Source: Cardiobacterium valvarum
GTDB lineage: Bacteria; Pseudomonadota; Gammaproteobacteria; Cardiobacteriales; Cardiobacteriaceae
DNA: 64,000 bases
Direction of reading: 5' to 3'
Assembly (NCBI RefSeq): GCF_900460955.1
Contig: NZ_UFUW01000001.1
Coordinates: forward strand, 1,238,738 to 1,302,737
The notes beneath the pieces are model-generated. The model worked only from the letters and a program-made list of their open reading frames with translations, did no database searches and had not been told where the DNA came from. Shown piece after piece: positions 32,120 through 41,635 of this stretch. Both the position numbers and the translations under genes were made by a program. Position 1 is the stretch's first letter. Each line of letters starts with the position of its first letter.

Positions 32120-34768
32120 ATGACGGCTGCACTCAACACTACCCGACTGGCGGACTACCGTCCGCCGGCTTTTACAGTCAAACACCACGAACTCAAATTT
32201 GACCTGCAAAACAACGGCGAAGTGCTGGTCAGCCATGTCCAGAAAATCGTGCGCTGCCAACCCAGTCACGACGAACACGGCTGGGAACTGCCGCAAGACA
32301 AGCACGTTGTCCTGCATGCCGAACATCTCGCGCTGGAAAATATTGAAATCGACGGCAAACCGCTTGCCGCCGAACAATACGACTATGACGGCCTGCTGCT
32401 GCGCCTGAAAGACGTCAGCAGCAACTTCAACCTGCGTACCGTGGTGCGCCTGAAACCGGACGAAAACAAAGAACTCTCCGGCCTCTACCGCTCGAATGGT
32501 ATCTATTGCACCCAATGCGAAGCCGAAGGCTTCCGCCGTATCACCCCGACGCTTGACCGTCCCGATGTGCTCGCCACCTACCGTGTACGCATCGAAGCGG
32601 ATCAAAAAAACTACCCTGTCCTGCTCTCGAATGGCAACCGCGAGGCGCAGGGCGAACTGCCCGGCGGGCGGCACTACGCGCAGTGGTATGACCCGCATCC
32701 CAAGCCGAGCTACCTCTTCGCCCTCGTCGCCGGCAACCTCGCCAGCGTCAATCGCCGCATCACCACGCCGAAAGGGCGGAAGATCAGCCTCGGCATCTAC
32801 ACCGAGCCACCCTTCATCAACCAGACGGCGTTCGCCCTGCAATCGCTGATTGACGCCATCCACTGGGACGAAAAGCGCTTCGGCCTCAGCTACGACCTCA
32901 AACAGTTCAATATCGTCGCCATCAGCGACTTCAACATGGGGGCGATGGAAAACAAATCGCTCAACATCTTCAATACCCGCTTCGTCCTGGCCGATACCGA
33001 TACCGCCACCGACGAAGACTATCACGGCATCCGCGCCGTCATCGGCCACGAATACTTCCACAACTGGACCGGCAACCGCATCACCTGCCGCGACTGGTTC
33101 CAGCTCTCGCTCAAAGAAGGTCTGACCGTCTTCCGCGATCAGGAATTTTCCGCCGACATGGGTGAACGCCCGCTGGAGCGCATCGGCGACGTCGTCCGCC
33201 TGCGCAACCTGCAATTCCCCGAAGACGCCGGGCCGATGTCGCACCCTGTGCAGCCGCAAGAATACGCGGCTATCGACAACTTCTATACTGCCACTGTGTA
33301 CGAAAAAGGCGCGGAAATCATCCGCATGTACCACACCATCCTCGGCGAAAAAGCCTTCCAGGCCGGCATGAAACGCTACATCGAGCGTCACGACGGTCAG
33401 GCCGTGCGCATAGAAGACTTCGCGCAGGCGATGAGCGACGGCGGTGACTACGATTTTACCGGCCAGTTCTTCCAGTGGTACACCACCAAAGGCACGCCGA
33501 AAATCACCTTCACCTCTTCCTGGAACCAGCACGAGCGCAGCATCACCATCGCCGCCATGCAAGATACCAGTGCCGTCAACCCGCCGCGCCCGCTCGTCAT
33601 CCCCATCCGCCTTGCCCTCATCAGCAAGAATGGCCGTGCCTACCGCTTCCCCGACGGCAGTTACGAGCAAACCCTGCTCCTGCACAAAACCAGCGCCACC
33701 TGGACCTTTGAGCGTGCCGAAGCCGACCTTATCCCCGTGCTGATGGAAAACTTCTCGGCGCCCGTGTACTACCAGCACCGCTACGACAATGACGAACTCG
33801 CCGCCATCGTCGCTCACGCGCCGGACGGCTTCGCCCGCTTCGAAGCCATGCAAACCCTCTACCGCCGCCTCTTCGAACAGGCGCTGTACAAACCGCGCGA
33901 ACTGCGCGAAAACAGCAACGCGGTGAGCGACATCATGCGGGCCGTCCTCAACCACGACAAACGCAGCGAAGGCGAAAAAGCCTTGCTGCTGGAAATCCCG
34001 ACGCTTGCGACCCTGCTCAACAACCTGCCCGACCCCATCGACATGACGGCCGCTATCGCCGCCTATGACCGCATCACCCGTATCCTTGCCCTGAAAATGC
34101 GGCGCGACTGGCTGGACTGGCTTGACACCGCACCACAAGCTGCCTCGCCCAAATACAGCGTCAAAGATGCGGGTATCCGCCGCTTGCGCGGACTGGCTGC
34201 CAAAACCCTCGCCCTCTTTGAAGACGAACCCCACCGCCAGCAACTGCTGGACATTCACAACAACGCCGACAACATGACCGTGCGCATCAACGCCCTGCAC
34301 GCGCTCAATACCCGCCACGACCCATGCCGCGAAGCCGCACTGGCCGCCTTCTACGAAAACTACCGCACCCAGCCGCTTGTCGTGGATAAATGGTTTGCCA
34401 TCCAGGCCAAAGACGAAAGCGAAGGGGCGCTGGCGCGCATCACCGCGCTTGCCGGACACCCTGACTTCCATGTGGACAACCCCAACCGCTTCCGCGCCCT
34501 CGTCGGCACATTGATGCAGGCCAACCCCGCCATCTTCCATGCCGCTGACGGCAGCGGCTACCGCTTCGCCGCCGGGCAAATCCGCCGCGTCCTCCTCAGC
34601 AACCCGCAAATCGCAGCGCGGATGCTTAACGGCTACGCTATCGTCAGCCGCATGGACAGTGCCCGTAGAGCACTGGTAAAAACCGAACTTGAAGTCCTTG
34701 CTGCCGTCGAAAACATCAGCATTGACGTGCGCGAAGTCCTTGAACGCCTGCAACGTGGATTGACATGA
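32120..34768 (+). CDS. pepN: Aminopeptidase N (M1 zinc metallopeptidase)
   Basis: An 882-residue M1 peptidase (E. coli PepN 870). It has the exopeptidase motif NMGAMENKSLN near residue 272, the zinc site HEYFHNWTGNR with a downstream Glu in LKEGLTVFRDQEFSADMG (residues about 310-345), a transition-state Tyr in the NFYTATVYEKGAEIIRMYHT region near 390, and the large C-terminal helical domain. It removes N-terminal residues from peptides in the cytoplasm. The stop overlaps the start of relA by 4 bases (ATGA), an unusual partner that couples peptide turnover with the stringent-response enzyme. Confidence 0.96.
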   Translation: MTAALNTTRLADYRPPAFTVKHHELKFDLQNNGEVLVSHVQKIVRCQPSHDEHGWELPQDKHVVLHAEHLALENIEIDGKPLAAEQYDYDGLLLRLKDVSSNFNLRTVVRLKPDENKELSGLYRSNGIYCTQCEAEGFRRITPTLDRPDVLATYRVRIEADQKNYPVLLSNGNREAQGELPGGRHYAQWYDPHPKPSYLFALVAGNLASVNRRITTPKGRKISLGIYTEPPFINQTAFALQSLIDAIHWDEKRFGLSYDLKQFNIVAISDFNMGAMENKSLNIFNTRFVLADTDTATDEDYHGIRAVIGHEYFHNWTGNRITCRDWFQLSLKEGLTVFRDQEFSADMGERPLERIGDVVRLRNLQFPEDAGPMSHPVQPQEYAAIDNFYTATVYEKGAEIIRMYHTILGEKAFQAGMKRYIERHDGQAVRIEDFAQAMSDGGDYDFTGQFFQWYTTKGTPKITFTSSWNQHERSITIAAMQDTSAVNPPRPLVIPIRLALISKNGRAYRFPDGSYEQTLLLHKTSATWTFERAEADLIPVLMENFSAPVYYQHRYDNDELAAIVAHAPDGFARFEAMQTLYRRLFEQALYKPRELRENSNAVSDIMRAVLNHDKRSEGEKALLLEIPTLATLLNNLPDPIDMTAAIAAYDRITRILALKMRRDWLDWLDTAPQAASPKYSVKDAGIRRLRGLAAKTLALFEDEPHRQQLLDIHNNADNMTVRINALHALNTRHDPCREAALAAFYENYRTQPLVVDKWFAIQAKDESEGALARITALAGHPDFHVDNPNRFRALVGTLMQANPAIFHAADGSGYRFAAGQIRRVLLSNPQIAARMLNGYAIVSRMDSARRALVKTELEVLAAVENISIDVREVLERLQRGLT

Positions 34769-36918
34769 ACACCACCCAGCAACCCGCATGGCTGCGGGAG
34801 GCGCAAGAACACTACACCGACAACGCCGCCCGCGAACAACTCGCTGCCGCCTACGCCATCGCGGCGGCCACACCCACCCCGCCTGACGAACGCAGCCGCA
34901 CCCTCGTCAAACTCCTGCTCAACCTGCGCAGCGACGCCACCCTGCTTGCCGCCGGTCTCCTCGTCGAACCGTGGCGCAAAAAACAACTCGACCTGGAAGC
35001 CCTTGCCGCCAGCCCCTGCCACGGCGTCATCGGCCTCCTGCAAGCTCTTGATGACCTCGCCCTCATCGACCAGCTGCACGAACAAGAACAAAGCGACATT
35101 GAGCGCCTGCGCAAAATGCTCCTCGCCATGGCCAGCGACATGCGCGCCGTCATCCTCAAACTGACGCTGCAAGTTGTCCTCATGCGCAACCTCAGCGCTT
35201 ACAGCGCACAAGAACAACAACGCTCCGCCCTGCAGACCCGCGACCTGCTCGCCCCGCTGGCGAACCGTCTCGGTATCGCCCAACTCAAAAGCGAACTCGA
35301 AGATCGTGCCCTGCGCGTCCTCGAACCCGATATCTACCAGGAAATCGCCGGCGAGCTCGAAGGCAAACGCGTGGACCGCGAGCGCTACATCAACCGCATC
35401 ATCGACCTGCTGCGCTACAAACTGACCGACGCCGGCATACACGTCAAACGCCTCTATGGCCGCGTCAAACACATCAACAGCATCTACCTGAAAATGAAGC
35501 GCAAAGGCCTGCGCTTCGAACAACTCAACGACATCCGCGCCGTGCGCGTTGAAGTCGAAACCGAAGCGGACTGCTACCGCGTCCTCTCCGTCGTCAACGA
35601 CCTGTGGCAGCCGATTGCCGCCGAATTCGACGACTACATCGCCCACCCCAAAGCGAACGGCTACCAGTCCCTGCACACCTCGCTCATCGGCCCGGAAAAC
35701 CGCGTCATCGAAGTGCAAATCCGTACCAGCAAAATGCACGAACACGCCGAACTCGGCGTTGCTGCGCACTGGCTCTACAAAGAAAAAGGCATCCGCCACA
35801 GCAAACAATTCGAACAACAAATCGAATGGCTGCGCCGCATGATCGAAGGCGGCGACCACAGCCGGGGCGACATCGTCTTCGACCAGTTCAAAAACGAAGC
35901 CTTCCGTGACCGCGTTTACGTCGTCTCGCCGCAAGGCCGCGTTGTGGATCTGCCCGAAGGTGCGACCCCGCTGGATTTCGCCTACCACATCCACACCCAG
36001 CTTGGTCACCGCTGCCGGGGCGCCAAAATCAACGGCCAAATTGTGCCGCTCACCACCGCGCTGAAAAACGGCGACAGCGTCGAAATTCTCACCCAAAAAG
36101 AAGCCAACCCCAGCCGCGACTGGCTGAACGACCACCTCGGCTACCTGCAAAGCGGCCGTGCCAAAGCCAAAGTACGCAGCTACTTCAAAAAACTCGAAAA
36201 AGAAAAAAGCGTCCAGGCCGGGCAAGAAATGCTTGAGCGGGAAAGCCGCCGCCTTGGCATCACCCCCGATAACAAAATGCTGGAAGACATCGCGCGGCAA
36301 AGCAACGTTCACAGCATCACCGACCTCTACGCCGGTATCGGCTTCGGCGACATCGGCGTCCTTAACATCATCCACGAACTCAGCGCCCGCCAGCAGAAAA
36401 GCGCCGAACAGCCGACCCTGGACGAACGCCTGGCGCGGATCCCGGTCAAAGCGCCGCGCAAACAAAGCCGGCAAAACATTGATATCGACGGCGTGGACAA
36501 CCTCCTCGTCAACTACGCTACCTGCTGCCAGCCGGTGCCGCCCGTCGCCATACGCGGCTTCATCAGCCAGGGGCGGGGGGTGAACATCCACCGTGCCGAC
36601 TGCCCCAACCTGCAACACCTCGCCAAAGCCCACCCCGAACGCATCCTAGACGTACACTGGAACGCCGGCGCAAGCGGCCTTTTCACCGTGGTCATTGCCA
36701 TCGAAGCCTTCGACCGCCCACACCTCCTGCGCGACATCAGCCAGATCCTCGCCAACGAAAAAATCGCCATCCTCGACGTCAAAATGCAGCAGGACAACCG
36801 CAACCGCATCTACGGCACCTTCACCCTCGAAATCACCGATATGGAACAACTCTCGCGCGTCATTGACCGCATCGCGCAAGTCAAAGACGTGGCAAGCGTC
36901 CGCCGTGAGCAGAAATAG
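34765..36918 (+). CDS. relA: RelA-type (p)ppGpp synthetase
   Basis: A 717-residue long RSH protein. The N-terminal hydrolase domain lacks the HD metal motif (QALDDLALIDQLHEQE stands in its place), so it should be synthetase-only, as in RelA. The synthetase domain (about 230-380) has RVKHINSIYLKMKRKG, FDDYIAHPKANGYQSLHTSL and the RTSKMHEHAELGVAAHWLYK segment. TGS (RVVDLPEGATPLDFAYHIHT), helical, zinc-finger-like (NYATCCQPVPP, RADCPNL) and C-terminal ACT (FTVVIAIEAFDRPHLLRDIS) domains follow, the ribosome-sensing half. It is slightly shorter than E. coli RelA (744). Translation is coupled to pepN. Confidence 0.94.
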   Translation: MNTTQQPAWLREAQEHYTDNAAREQLAAAYAIAAATPTPPDERSRTLVKLLLNLRSDATLLAAGLLVEPWRKKQLDLEALAASPCHGVIGLLQALDDLALIDQLHEQEQSDIERLRKMLLAMASDMRAVILKLTLQVVLMRNLSAYSAQEQQRSALQTRDLLAPLANRLGIAQLKSELEDRALRVLEPDIYQEIAGELEGKRVDRERYINRIIDLLRYKLTDAGIHVKRLYGRVKHINSIYLKMKRKGLRFEQLNDIRAVRVEVETEADCYRVLSVVNDLWQPIAAEFDDYIAHPKANGYQSLHTSLIGPENRVIEVQIRTSKMHEHAELGVAAHWLYKEKGIRHSKQFEQQIEWLRRMIEGGDHSRGDIVFDQFKNEAFRDRVYVVSPQGRVVDLPEGATPLDFAYHIHTQLGHRCRGAKINGQIVPLTTALKNGDSVEILTQKEANPSRDWLNDHLGYLQSGRAKAKVRSYFKKLEKEKSVQAGQEMLERESRRLGITPDNKMLEDIARQSNVHSITDLYAGIGFGDIGVLNIIHELSARQQKSAEQPTLDERLARIPVKAPRKQSRQNIDIDGVDNLLVNYATCCQPVPPVAIRGFISQGRGVNIHRADCPNLQHLAKAHPERILDVHWNAGASGLFTVVIAIEAFDRPHLLRDISQILANEKIAILDVKMQQDNRNRIYGTFTLEITDMEQLSRVIDRIAQVKDVASVRREQK

Positions 36919-37017
36919 GCGGCAGACGGAACCCGCAACGAGCGGTATCTTGCACCGCCTTGCAGACAGCGACGGGCGGACCGAGTCGCCTCTTCCCCTC
37001 TCTACCGGAGAAAACAC

Positions 37018-37923
37018 ATGACTCCCTATGTCCGCTGCCACCTGCAACTCATCGCCATGGCATTACTGTGGGGCGCAACCTGGTCGTGGGGCAGGGTGGT
37101 CGTGCAAACCCTGTCTCCGCTCACTGCTGCCGCATTGCGCCTCCTGCTCGCCACCGTGCCGCTCACCCTCTGGCTGCTCTATCGCGAAGGCCGCGCACCA
37201 TTCATGCAGCTCAATGCACGGCAATGGTTGGGATTGACCGCTGCGGCAACCTGCGGTGTTTGCGGTTACGCCGTTTTCTTCATGCTGGCACTGCAATATG
37301 TCCCCGCAGGCAAGGCGGCGACCGTCGTCGCCCTCAACCCCGTGCCGCCGCTGCTGCTCGCCGCATGGCTGTTCAAAGAAAAGCTGAACGGCGGTATCTG
37401 CTGCGGCATGGCGCTGGCCGTCTTCGGTGCATTGACCGCCATTGCGCGCGGGAATCCGTTCGCCATTTTCTCCGGCGGCGTTAGTGTTGGGGAATACCTG
37501 CTGCTCGCTACAGTCCTCTGCTGGACGGGTTATGCCCTCATTAGCCGCGTCCTGCTGCGCGGCATCAGCCCGCTGACCACAACGACAGTGACAGTTCTTA
37601 TTGGTGCGCTGATGCTGCTTGTCCTCGCGCTTGCATTTGACGGCAGCGTCTTTTGGCAGCAAACCCTGCATGCTCCGGTACGAACGTGGGGTATTCTTGC
37701 CGCGATGGCGCTGGGCGGCACCATGCTCTGCTACCTGTGGTACTTCGACGGCATCCGTCACCTCGGCGTCGGTACTGCTACGTCGTATATGACGCTTGTA
37801 CCTGTATTTGGCATCACCATCGCCACCCTGTGGCTGCATGAACCGCTGCATGCTTCACTGCTTATCGGTGGCACGATGGTCGTCGCCGGCATGTGGCTGA
37901 TGAATTACGCCGGGCGGCGGTAG
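37018..37923 (+). CDS. EamA-family drug/metabolite transporter
   Basis: A 301-residue inner-membrane protein with ten hydrophobic segments in two EamA repeats, as in the 10-TMS DMT family. The first repeat starts HLQLIAMALLWGATWSWGRV, and the repeat ends ALNPVPPLLLAAWLFKEKL and TLVPVFGITIATLWLHEPLH show the typical helix 4/9 motif. Substrate is unknown; relatives export amino acids or metabolites. It begins 99 bases after relA behind GGAGAA. Confidence 0.88.
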   Translation: MTPYVRCHLQLIAMALLWGATWSWGRVVVQTLSPLTAAALRLLLATVPLTLWLLYREGRAPFMQLNARQWLGLTAAATCGVCGYAVFFMLALQYVPAGKAATVVALNPVPPLLLAAWLFKEKLNGGICCGMALAVFGALTAIARGNPFAIFSGGVSVGEYLLLATVLCWTGYALISRVLLRGISPLTTTTVTVLIGALMLLVLALAFDGSVFWQQTLHAPVRTWGILAAMALGGTMLCYLWYFDGIRHLGVGTATSYMTLVPVFGITIATLWLHEPLHASLLIGGTMVVAGMWLMNYAGRR

Positions 37924-38215
37924 TCGTGCATTGGTTATAAGCCGAGAACAAACCGCTATTCCCCATTTGCCTCCGCCTGTGCCACATGCGTACACCGCCT
38001 GTCAGCACACGAGGCCATCATGCCCCAGTACCTGCAATTCTGGGATCTTCTTCCGCCTGAACCCGACTCCGCTGCGCCCCTTTTCAAACACAGCGCCATC
38101 CTTAAGAACGCCGGCTATCGGAAACGGTGATGGAAGCACGGGAAAAACTGGGTGTCTCTGAGCAACTTTGATAGTTGTGCAACGCCACCTTTAGCGTCTA
38201 TGACACTACTTTGAT
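37924..38215. other. Gap with a weak 36-codon ORF
   Basis: About 290 bases between the transporter and the terminator. The only candidate is 38020-38130 on the plus strand: MPQYLQFWDLLPPEPDSAAP followed by LFKHSAILKNAGYRKR, with GAGG 5 bases ahead of its ATG. Nothing else supports it as a gene, and it may be a gene fragment. No repeat unit is visible here, unlike in most other gaps. Confidence 0.3.
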
Positions 38216-38216
38216 G

Positions 38217-38248
38217 AAGAAGGCGGGTATTTAACCCGCCTTCTTTCT
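38217..38248. terminator. Strong bidirectional terminator between convergent genes
   Basis: AAGAAGGCGGGT and ACCCGCCTTCTT form a perfect 12-bp stem over a 5-nt loop (ATTTA), with T-rich sequence to the right and A-rich to the left. It lies between the plus-strand genes and the minus-strand serB-like gene. Confidence 0.88.
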
Positions 38249-38270
38249 CTCTTCACTCCATGATATTGCG

Positions 38271-38951
38271 CTACCTGCCTGCTGCCGCATCACCCAGGAC
38301 AAGCGGCAAGAGTTCACGCAGGTCGCGGGCGGTGCTGTATTGATCGGCAGCGGCGCGTACGGCGGCGCGTTCGACCACGCCGCCATAGCCGATGATGCGG
38401 TCGGCGGCGTTCGGGGCGCGGGCGGCAACGTCGCTCATACCGTCACCGACCATCACCACGTGTTTGAGGCCATGCTGCTTTTTCCAGGCAGCGACAACCT
38501 CCGCCTTGCCGCCAGCGGTGGTAAGCGGGTTATCGAGATAGTGCAGATAGTTACCGGCATCGTCGAATTGCAGGCTGACCGCGAAGGTGTCAGCCGCTGC
38601 CACGCCAACGGCAGCTGCCAGTGGCAGCACCGCGTCAAGCAAGCCACCGCTGACGATGGCGGTTTTGATGCCGCGTGCCTGCAAGGCGGCGATGATTTCG
38701 CGCGCTCCGGGGACGATGGTTTCCTGGTAGCGGCGGGCGATAGCGGCAAGAGAGGCACGCGGTGGGCGGATGAGGGCGAGACGTTCGCCGTAGATGGTTT
38801 CTAGCGGGATGTCGCCGTTCATAGCGCGGTGGGTGAGAGTGCTGACTTCTGCGGCGACGCCCGCTTGTGCGGCAAGTTCGTCAATGCCTTCAAGGGCGGA
38901 GAGGGTGGCGTCGCAATCGAAGACGACGCCGTCGGGAGTGGGATAGGGCAT
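38271..38951 (-). CDS. SerB-like HAD phosphatase (phosphoserine phosphatase family)
   Basis: A 226-residue HAD subfamily IB enzyme. Motifs: VVFDCDATLSALEGIDELA at residues 9-27 (Asp nucleophile, and the SerB-type Glu of the cap), TAIVSGGLLDAVLPLAAAVG near 97 (motif II Ser), Lys in TAGGKAEVVAAW near 147 and VVMVGDGMSDVAA near 167. Phosphoserine phosphatase normally has DxDxT with SGGF; here DCDATLS and SGGLLDAV fit well enough but the protein is shorter than E. coli SerB (322) as it lacks the ACT-type N-terminus. Phosphoserine to serine is the likely reaction, though another small phosphate ester cannot be excluded. Confidence 0.8.
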   Translation of the reverse strand: MPYPTPDGVVFDCDATLSALEGIDELAAQAGVAAEVSTLTHRAMNGDIPLETIYGERLALIRPPRASLAAIARRYQETIVPGAREIIAALQARGIKTAIVSGGLLDAVLPLAAAVGVAAADTFAVSLQFDDAGNYLHYLDNPLTTAGGKAEVVAAWKKQHGLKHVVMVGDGMSDVAARAPNAADRIIGYGGVVERAAVRAAADQYSTARDLRELLPLVLGDAAAGR

Positions 38952-39027
38952 GGTTCGTCCTGTTAGTGGGTGTCAGGGCGGGCATTGTATCGGTTTGTCC
39001 GGCGTGTTTTCGACAGGGCGGGGGCGG

Positions 39028-40491
39028 TTATGGGTTGGGGGTGCTGTCTGCTGTCCAGCCGCCGCCGAGGGCTTTGTAGAGGGCGGTGAGCATTTGCGCG
39101 TGGGCGAGGCGGTTCTGGATGAGGGCTTCCTTGGTCTGCACGGCATTCAGGCGGGCGGTCAGCGCCTCGGCGAGGGTTTTGTTGCCGTAGCGGTAGAGTT
39201 TTTCGGCATCCGCCGCCTGTTGTTCGGCGTTTGCGAGTGCTTCGCTGAGGTGTCGTTCTTGTTCGGCGAGCGCGGCTTCGCCCTGGTAGGCGTTATCCAC
39301 GTCGGCCAGCGCTTGTAGCAGGGTACGGTCGTATTGCAGCAACGCGGTTTTAAGGCGGGCGTCGGCGGCATCAATGTTGGCCTGGATTCTGCCGTGGGTG
39401 TAGAGCGGCACCTGGATGCCGGCGGTGAGCAGGCTCATCCAGCCTTTGAGGGCGTGGTCGCCGTCGATGTTGAGTACGCCCTGGCCGAGGAAGTCGAGTT
39501 TGATGCGCGGCAGGAGGTCGGCTTTGGCGCTGGCAAGTTTCGCGGCGTAGGCCTGGGTTTCGGTGGCACGGGCGCGCAGGTCGGGGCGGCGTTCGATGAG
39601 GCCTTGCGGGGTTTGGCCACGTGGGGCGGCAGGCGGGTGGGCGAGGGTGTCACGCGGGCTGTCCGGCAGGCGATAGTGTTGCGGGGTGTCGCCGCAGAGG
39701 ATGGCAATGGCGCGCACAGCGGCATTTTTTTCGGCGTCGAGGGTGCTGCGTTTGGCTTTGGCGGCGCTGAGGCGGCTCTGGATTTCGTCTTTTTCGTAGG
39801 CGGTGGTGTGGCCGGCCTGGTAGCGCGCTTCGATGTAGCGCGCGAGTTGTTCGAGGGTGGCGATGGTGGTGTCGGCAGCGCGTTTGCGGGCTTCGGTGGC
39901 GCGGGCGCGGTGGTATTGGTCAGCGATTTCGGCGCTGATGAGCAGTTGTGCGGCGTGGGTTTGTTCGGCGGTCGCGAGGGCAGCGTGGCGGGCGGCATCG
40001 GCGTCGCTTTGTTTTTGCCCAAAGAGGTCGGGTTCCCAGCTGGCGCTGAGGCCGAGGCTGAGGATGTCAGCGTGTTTTTGCAGGCGGTTATCGCGGATGC
40101 TGCCCGCAAGCGGGTTTTGCGCGAGGAGGGCGCGGGTGTCGGCGCTGATGGGGTTTTGCAGGTTGGTGTCGAGGCGATACGCGTTTGCGCCGAGGCCGAC
40201 GGTCGGGCCGAGGTCGGCGTCGGCGAGGCGGGCGATGGCACGCGCTTCTTGCAGGCGGCTGCGGGTGATGGCGATGTCGGGGTTGTGGGCGAGGGCGCGG
40301 GCGATGAGGCGGTCGAGGACGGGGTCTTGCCACTGCCGCCACCAGCGGCTGATGTCGTCGGGTTGGGCGGCTGCCGGGGCGCTTTCGTAGGCGGCGGGCA
40401 GGGGGACGCGGCTCGCGGTGGTGATGGTGGTGGTTTGGCAGGCGCTGAGGAGGGCGACGGTGAGGGTGAGGAGGAGGGGGCGGGGGGTCAT
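39028..40491 (-). CDS. Outer-membrane efflux lipoprotein (TolC/NodT family)
   Basis: A 487-residue outer-membrane factor. It starts with a lipoprotein signal (LTLTVALLSAC, lipidation Cys near residue 18) and has the two repeated alpha-helical barrel regions typical of TolC relatives: RLQEARAIARLADADLG and ADQYHRARATEARKRAADTT in the first half, and ETQAYAAKLASAKADLLPRI and LLQALADVDNAYQGEAAL in the second. The NodT subgroup usually pairs with RND or ABC exporters. It ends the minus-strand exporter operon, 16 bases after the permease gene, and gives the system its outer-membrane duct. Confidence 0.9.
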   Translation of the reverse strand: MTPRPLLLTLTVALLSACQTTTITTASRVPLPAAYESAPAAAQPDDISRWWRQWQDPVLDRLIARALAHNPDIAITRSRLQEARAIARLADADLGPTVGLGANAYRLDTNLQNPISADTRALLAQNPLAGSIRDNRLQKHADILSLGLSASWEPDLFGQKQSDADAARHAALATAEQTHAAQLLISAEIADQYHRARATEARKRAADTTIATLEQLARYIEARYQAGHTTAYEKDEIQSRLSAAKAKRSTLDAEKNAAVRAIAILCGDTPQHYRLPDSPRDTLAHPPAAPRGQTPQGLIERRPDLRARATETQAYAAKLASAKADLLPRIKLDFLGQGVLNIDGDHALKGWMSLLTAGIQVPLYTHGRIQANIDAADARLKTALLQYDRTLLQALADVDNAYQGEAALAEQERHLSEALANAEQQAADAEKLYRYGNKTLAEALTARLNAVQTKEALIQNRLAHAQMLTALYKALGGGWTADSTPNP

Positions 40492-40507
40492 GGTTATATT
40501 CCTTGGG

Positions 40508-41635
40508 TCAGTTCTGTTGTTCGAGCATTTTGCGGAAGCGCAGCAGGGCGTAGCCGAGGAAGAGCGCGCCGACGACGCCCATGGCGAGGAGTTGCGGCCA
40601 GAGGGTGTCGAGGCCTGCGCCGCGAAAGATGAGGCTCTGGCTGAAGAGGGTGTATTGGGTGTGCGGCCAGTATTCGCTGATGATGCGGGTGAAGTCCGGC
40701 ATGTTGACGCGCGAGGTCACGGAACCGGAGAAGAGGTTCATGATGATGAAGACGGGCAGCATGAGCAGGCTGTATTGCTGCATGGTGGGGGTGAGGGTGG
40801 CGAGCATGATGGCAAGCGAGGCGACGCTGAAGAGGTACACGGCGCTGCCGGCGATGTAGAGCGGGATGCTGCCGTTAATGGGGATGCCGAGGGTGATGTG
40901 GACGATGAACCACAGGGAGGCGGTCGAGGTGGTGAGGATGAAGATGCCGTTGGCGAGGATTTTGGCGAGCATGATTTCCGGCGGGGTGACGGGCATGACG
41001 AGGAGGTGTTCGAGGGTGCCGTGTTCGCGTTCGCGGATGACGGCGGCACCGATGAGGAGGAGGAAGAGGAGCATGGTGGCAGTGCCGAGGGCGGCGACGG
41101 GCATTTGGTAGGCGTTTTCGCTGTTGGGGTTGTAGTGGGTGCGCAGGACGGGGCGGATGGGCAGGAGGCTGGCGTCGTCCGGGCGGCCGAGGAAGCGGTT
41201 CACTTCGCGGTTGTGGATTTGGCTGAGGTAGGCAGCGCCGACCCCGCCCTGGCTCATGCGGGTGGCGTCAATGGTGAGTTGTGCCTGCGGGCTGCGGTTT
41301 TGCAGGATGTCGCGCTCGTAGTTGGGCGGGATGTTGATGATGAAGGTGTAGTCGCCTTTGTCCATATGGCTGTCGGCGCTGTCGCGCGCGATTTCCACGG
41401 GAGGCTGGAAGTAGGGCGGCAGGATGGCGTCGCGGATGCGGTAGGAAAGGGTGCTGTGGTCTTCGTCGATGACGGCGACGGCGGCGTGTTTGAGGTCGGT
41501 GTTGCTTTGGCTCATGGCAATGACAACGCCGGTGTACATGTAGAGGGTAAGGATGATAAGGATGGGGTCACCAAGCAGGCTGCGCAGTTCTTTGCCGGCG
41601 AGGGTGAGGATGTTTTTCAGGGTGTTCATGGTCAT
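40508..41635 (-). CDS. ABC-2 type permease, YhhJ/YbhR-like
   Basis: A 375-residue ABC-2 permease, the length of E. coli YhhJ. It has one N-terminal membrane helix (DPILIILTLYMYTGVVIAMS near residue 21), a large periplasmic domain of about 140 residues, then five C-terminal helices, including LGTATMLLFLLLIGAAVIRE and the conserved REREHGTLEHLLVMPVTPPE loop. Its ATG overlaps the stop of the ATPase-permease gene (ATGA at 41635-41632), so the subunits are made together. With the permease half of the upstream protein it should form the membrane pore. Confidence 0.92.
   Translation of the reverse strand: MTMNTLKNILTLAGKELRSLLGDPILIILTLYMYTGVVIAMSQSNTDLKHAAVAVIDEDHSTLSYRIRDAILPPYFQPPVEIARDSADSHMDKGDYTFIINIPPNYERDILQNRSPQAQLTIDATRMSQGGVGAAYLSQIHNREVNRFLGRPDDASLLPIRPVLRTHYNPNSENAYQMPVAALGTATMLLFLLLIGAAVIREREHGTLEHLLVMPVTPPEIMLAKILANGIFILTTSTASLWFIVHITLGIPINGSIPLYIAGSAVYLFSVASLAIMLATLTPTMQQYSLLMLPVFIIMNLFSGSVTSRVNMPDFTRIISEYWPHTQYTLFSQSLIFRGAGLDTLWPQLLAMGVVGALFLGYALLRFRKMLEQQN

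Noticed and set aside
34633-36633. 666-codon minus-strand frame opposite relA
   Set aside because: It is a mirror of the relA coding frame, rich in Val, Asp and Phe, with no recognisable domains.
37931-38161. 76-codon plus-strand frame after the EamA gene
   Set aside because: No ribosome-binding site and no protein-like pattern; the 36-codon frame inside it in another phase is only marginally better.
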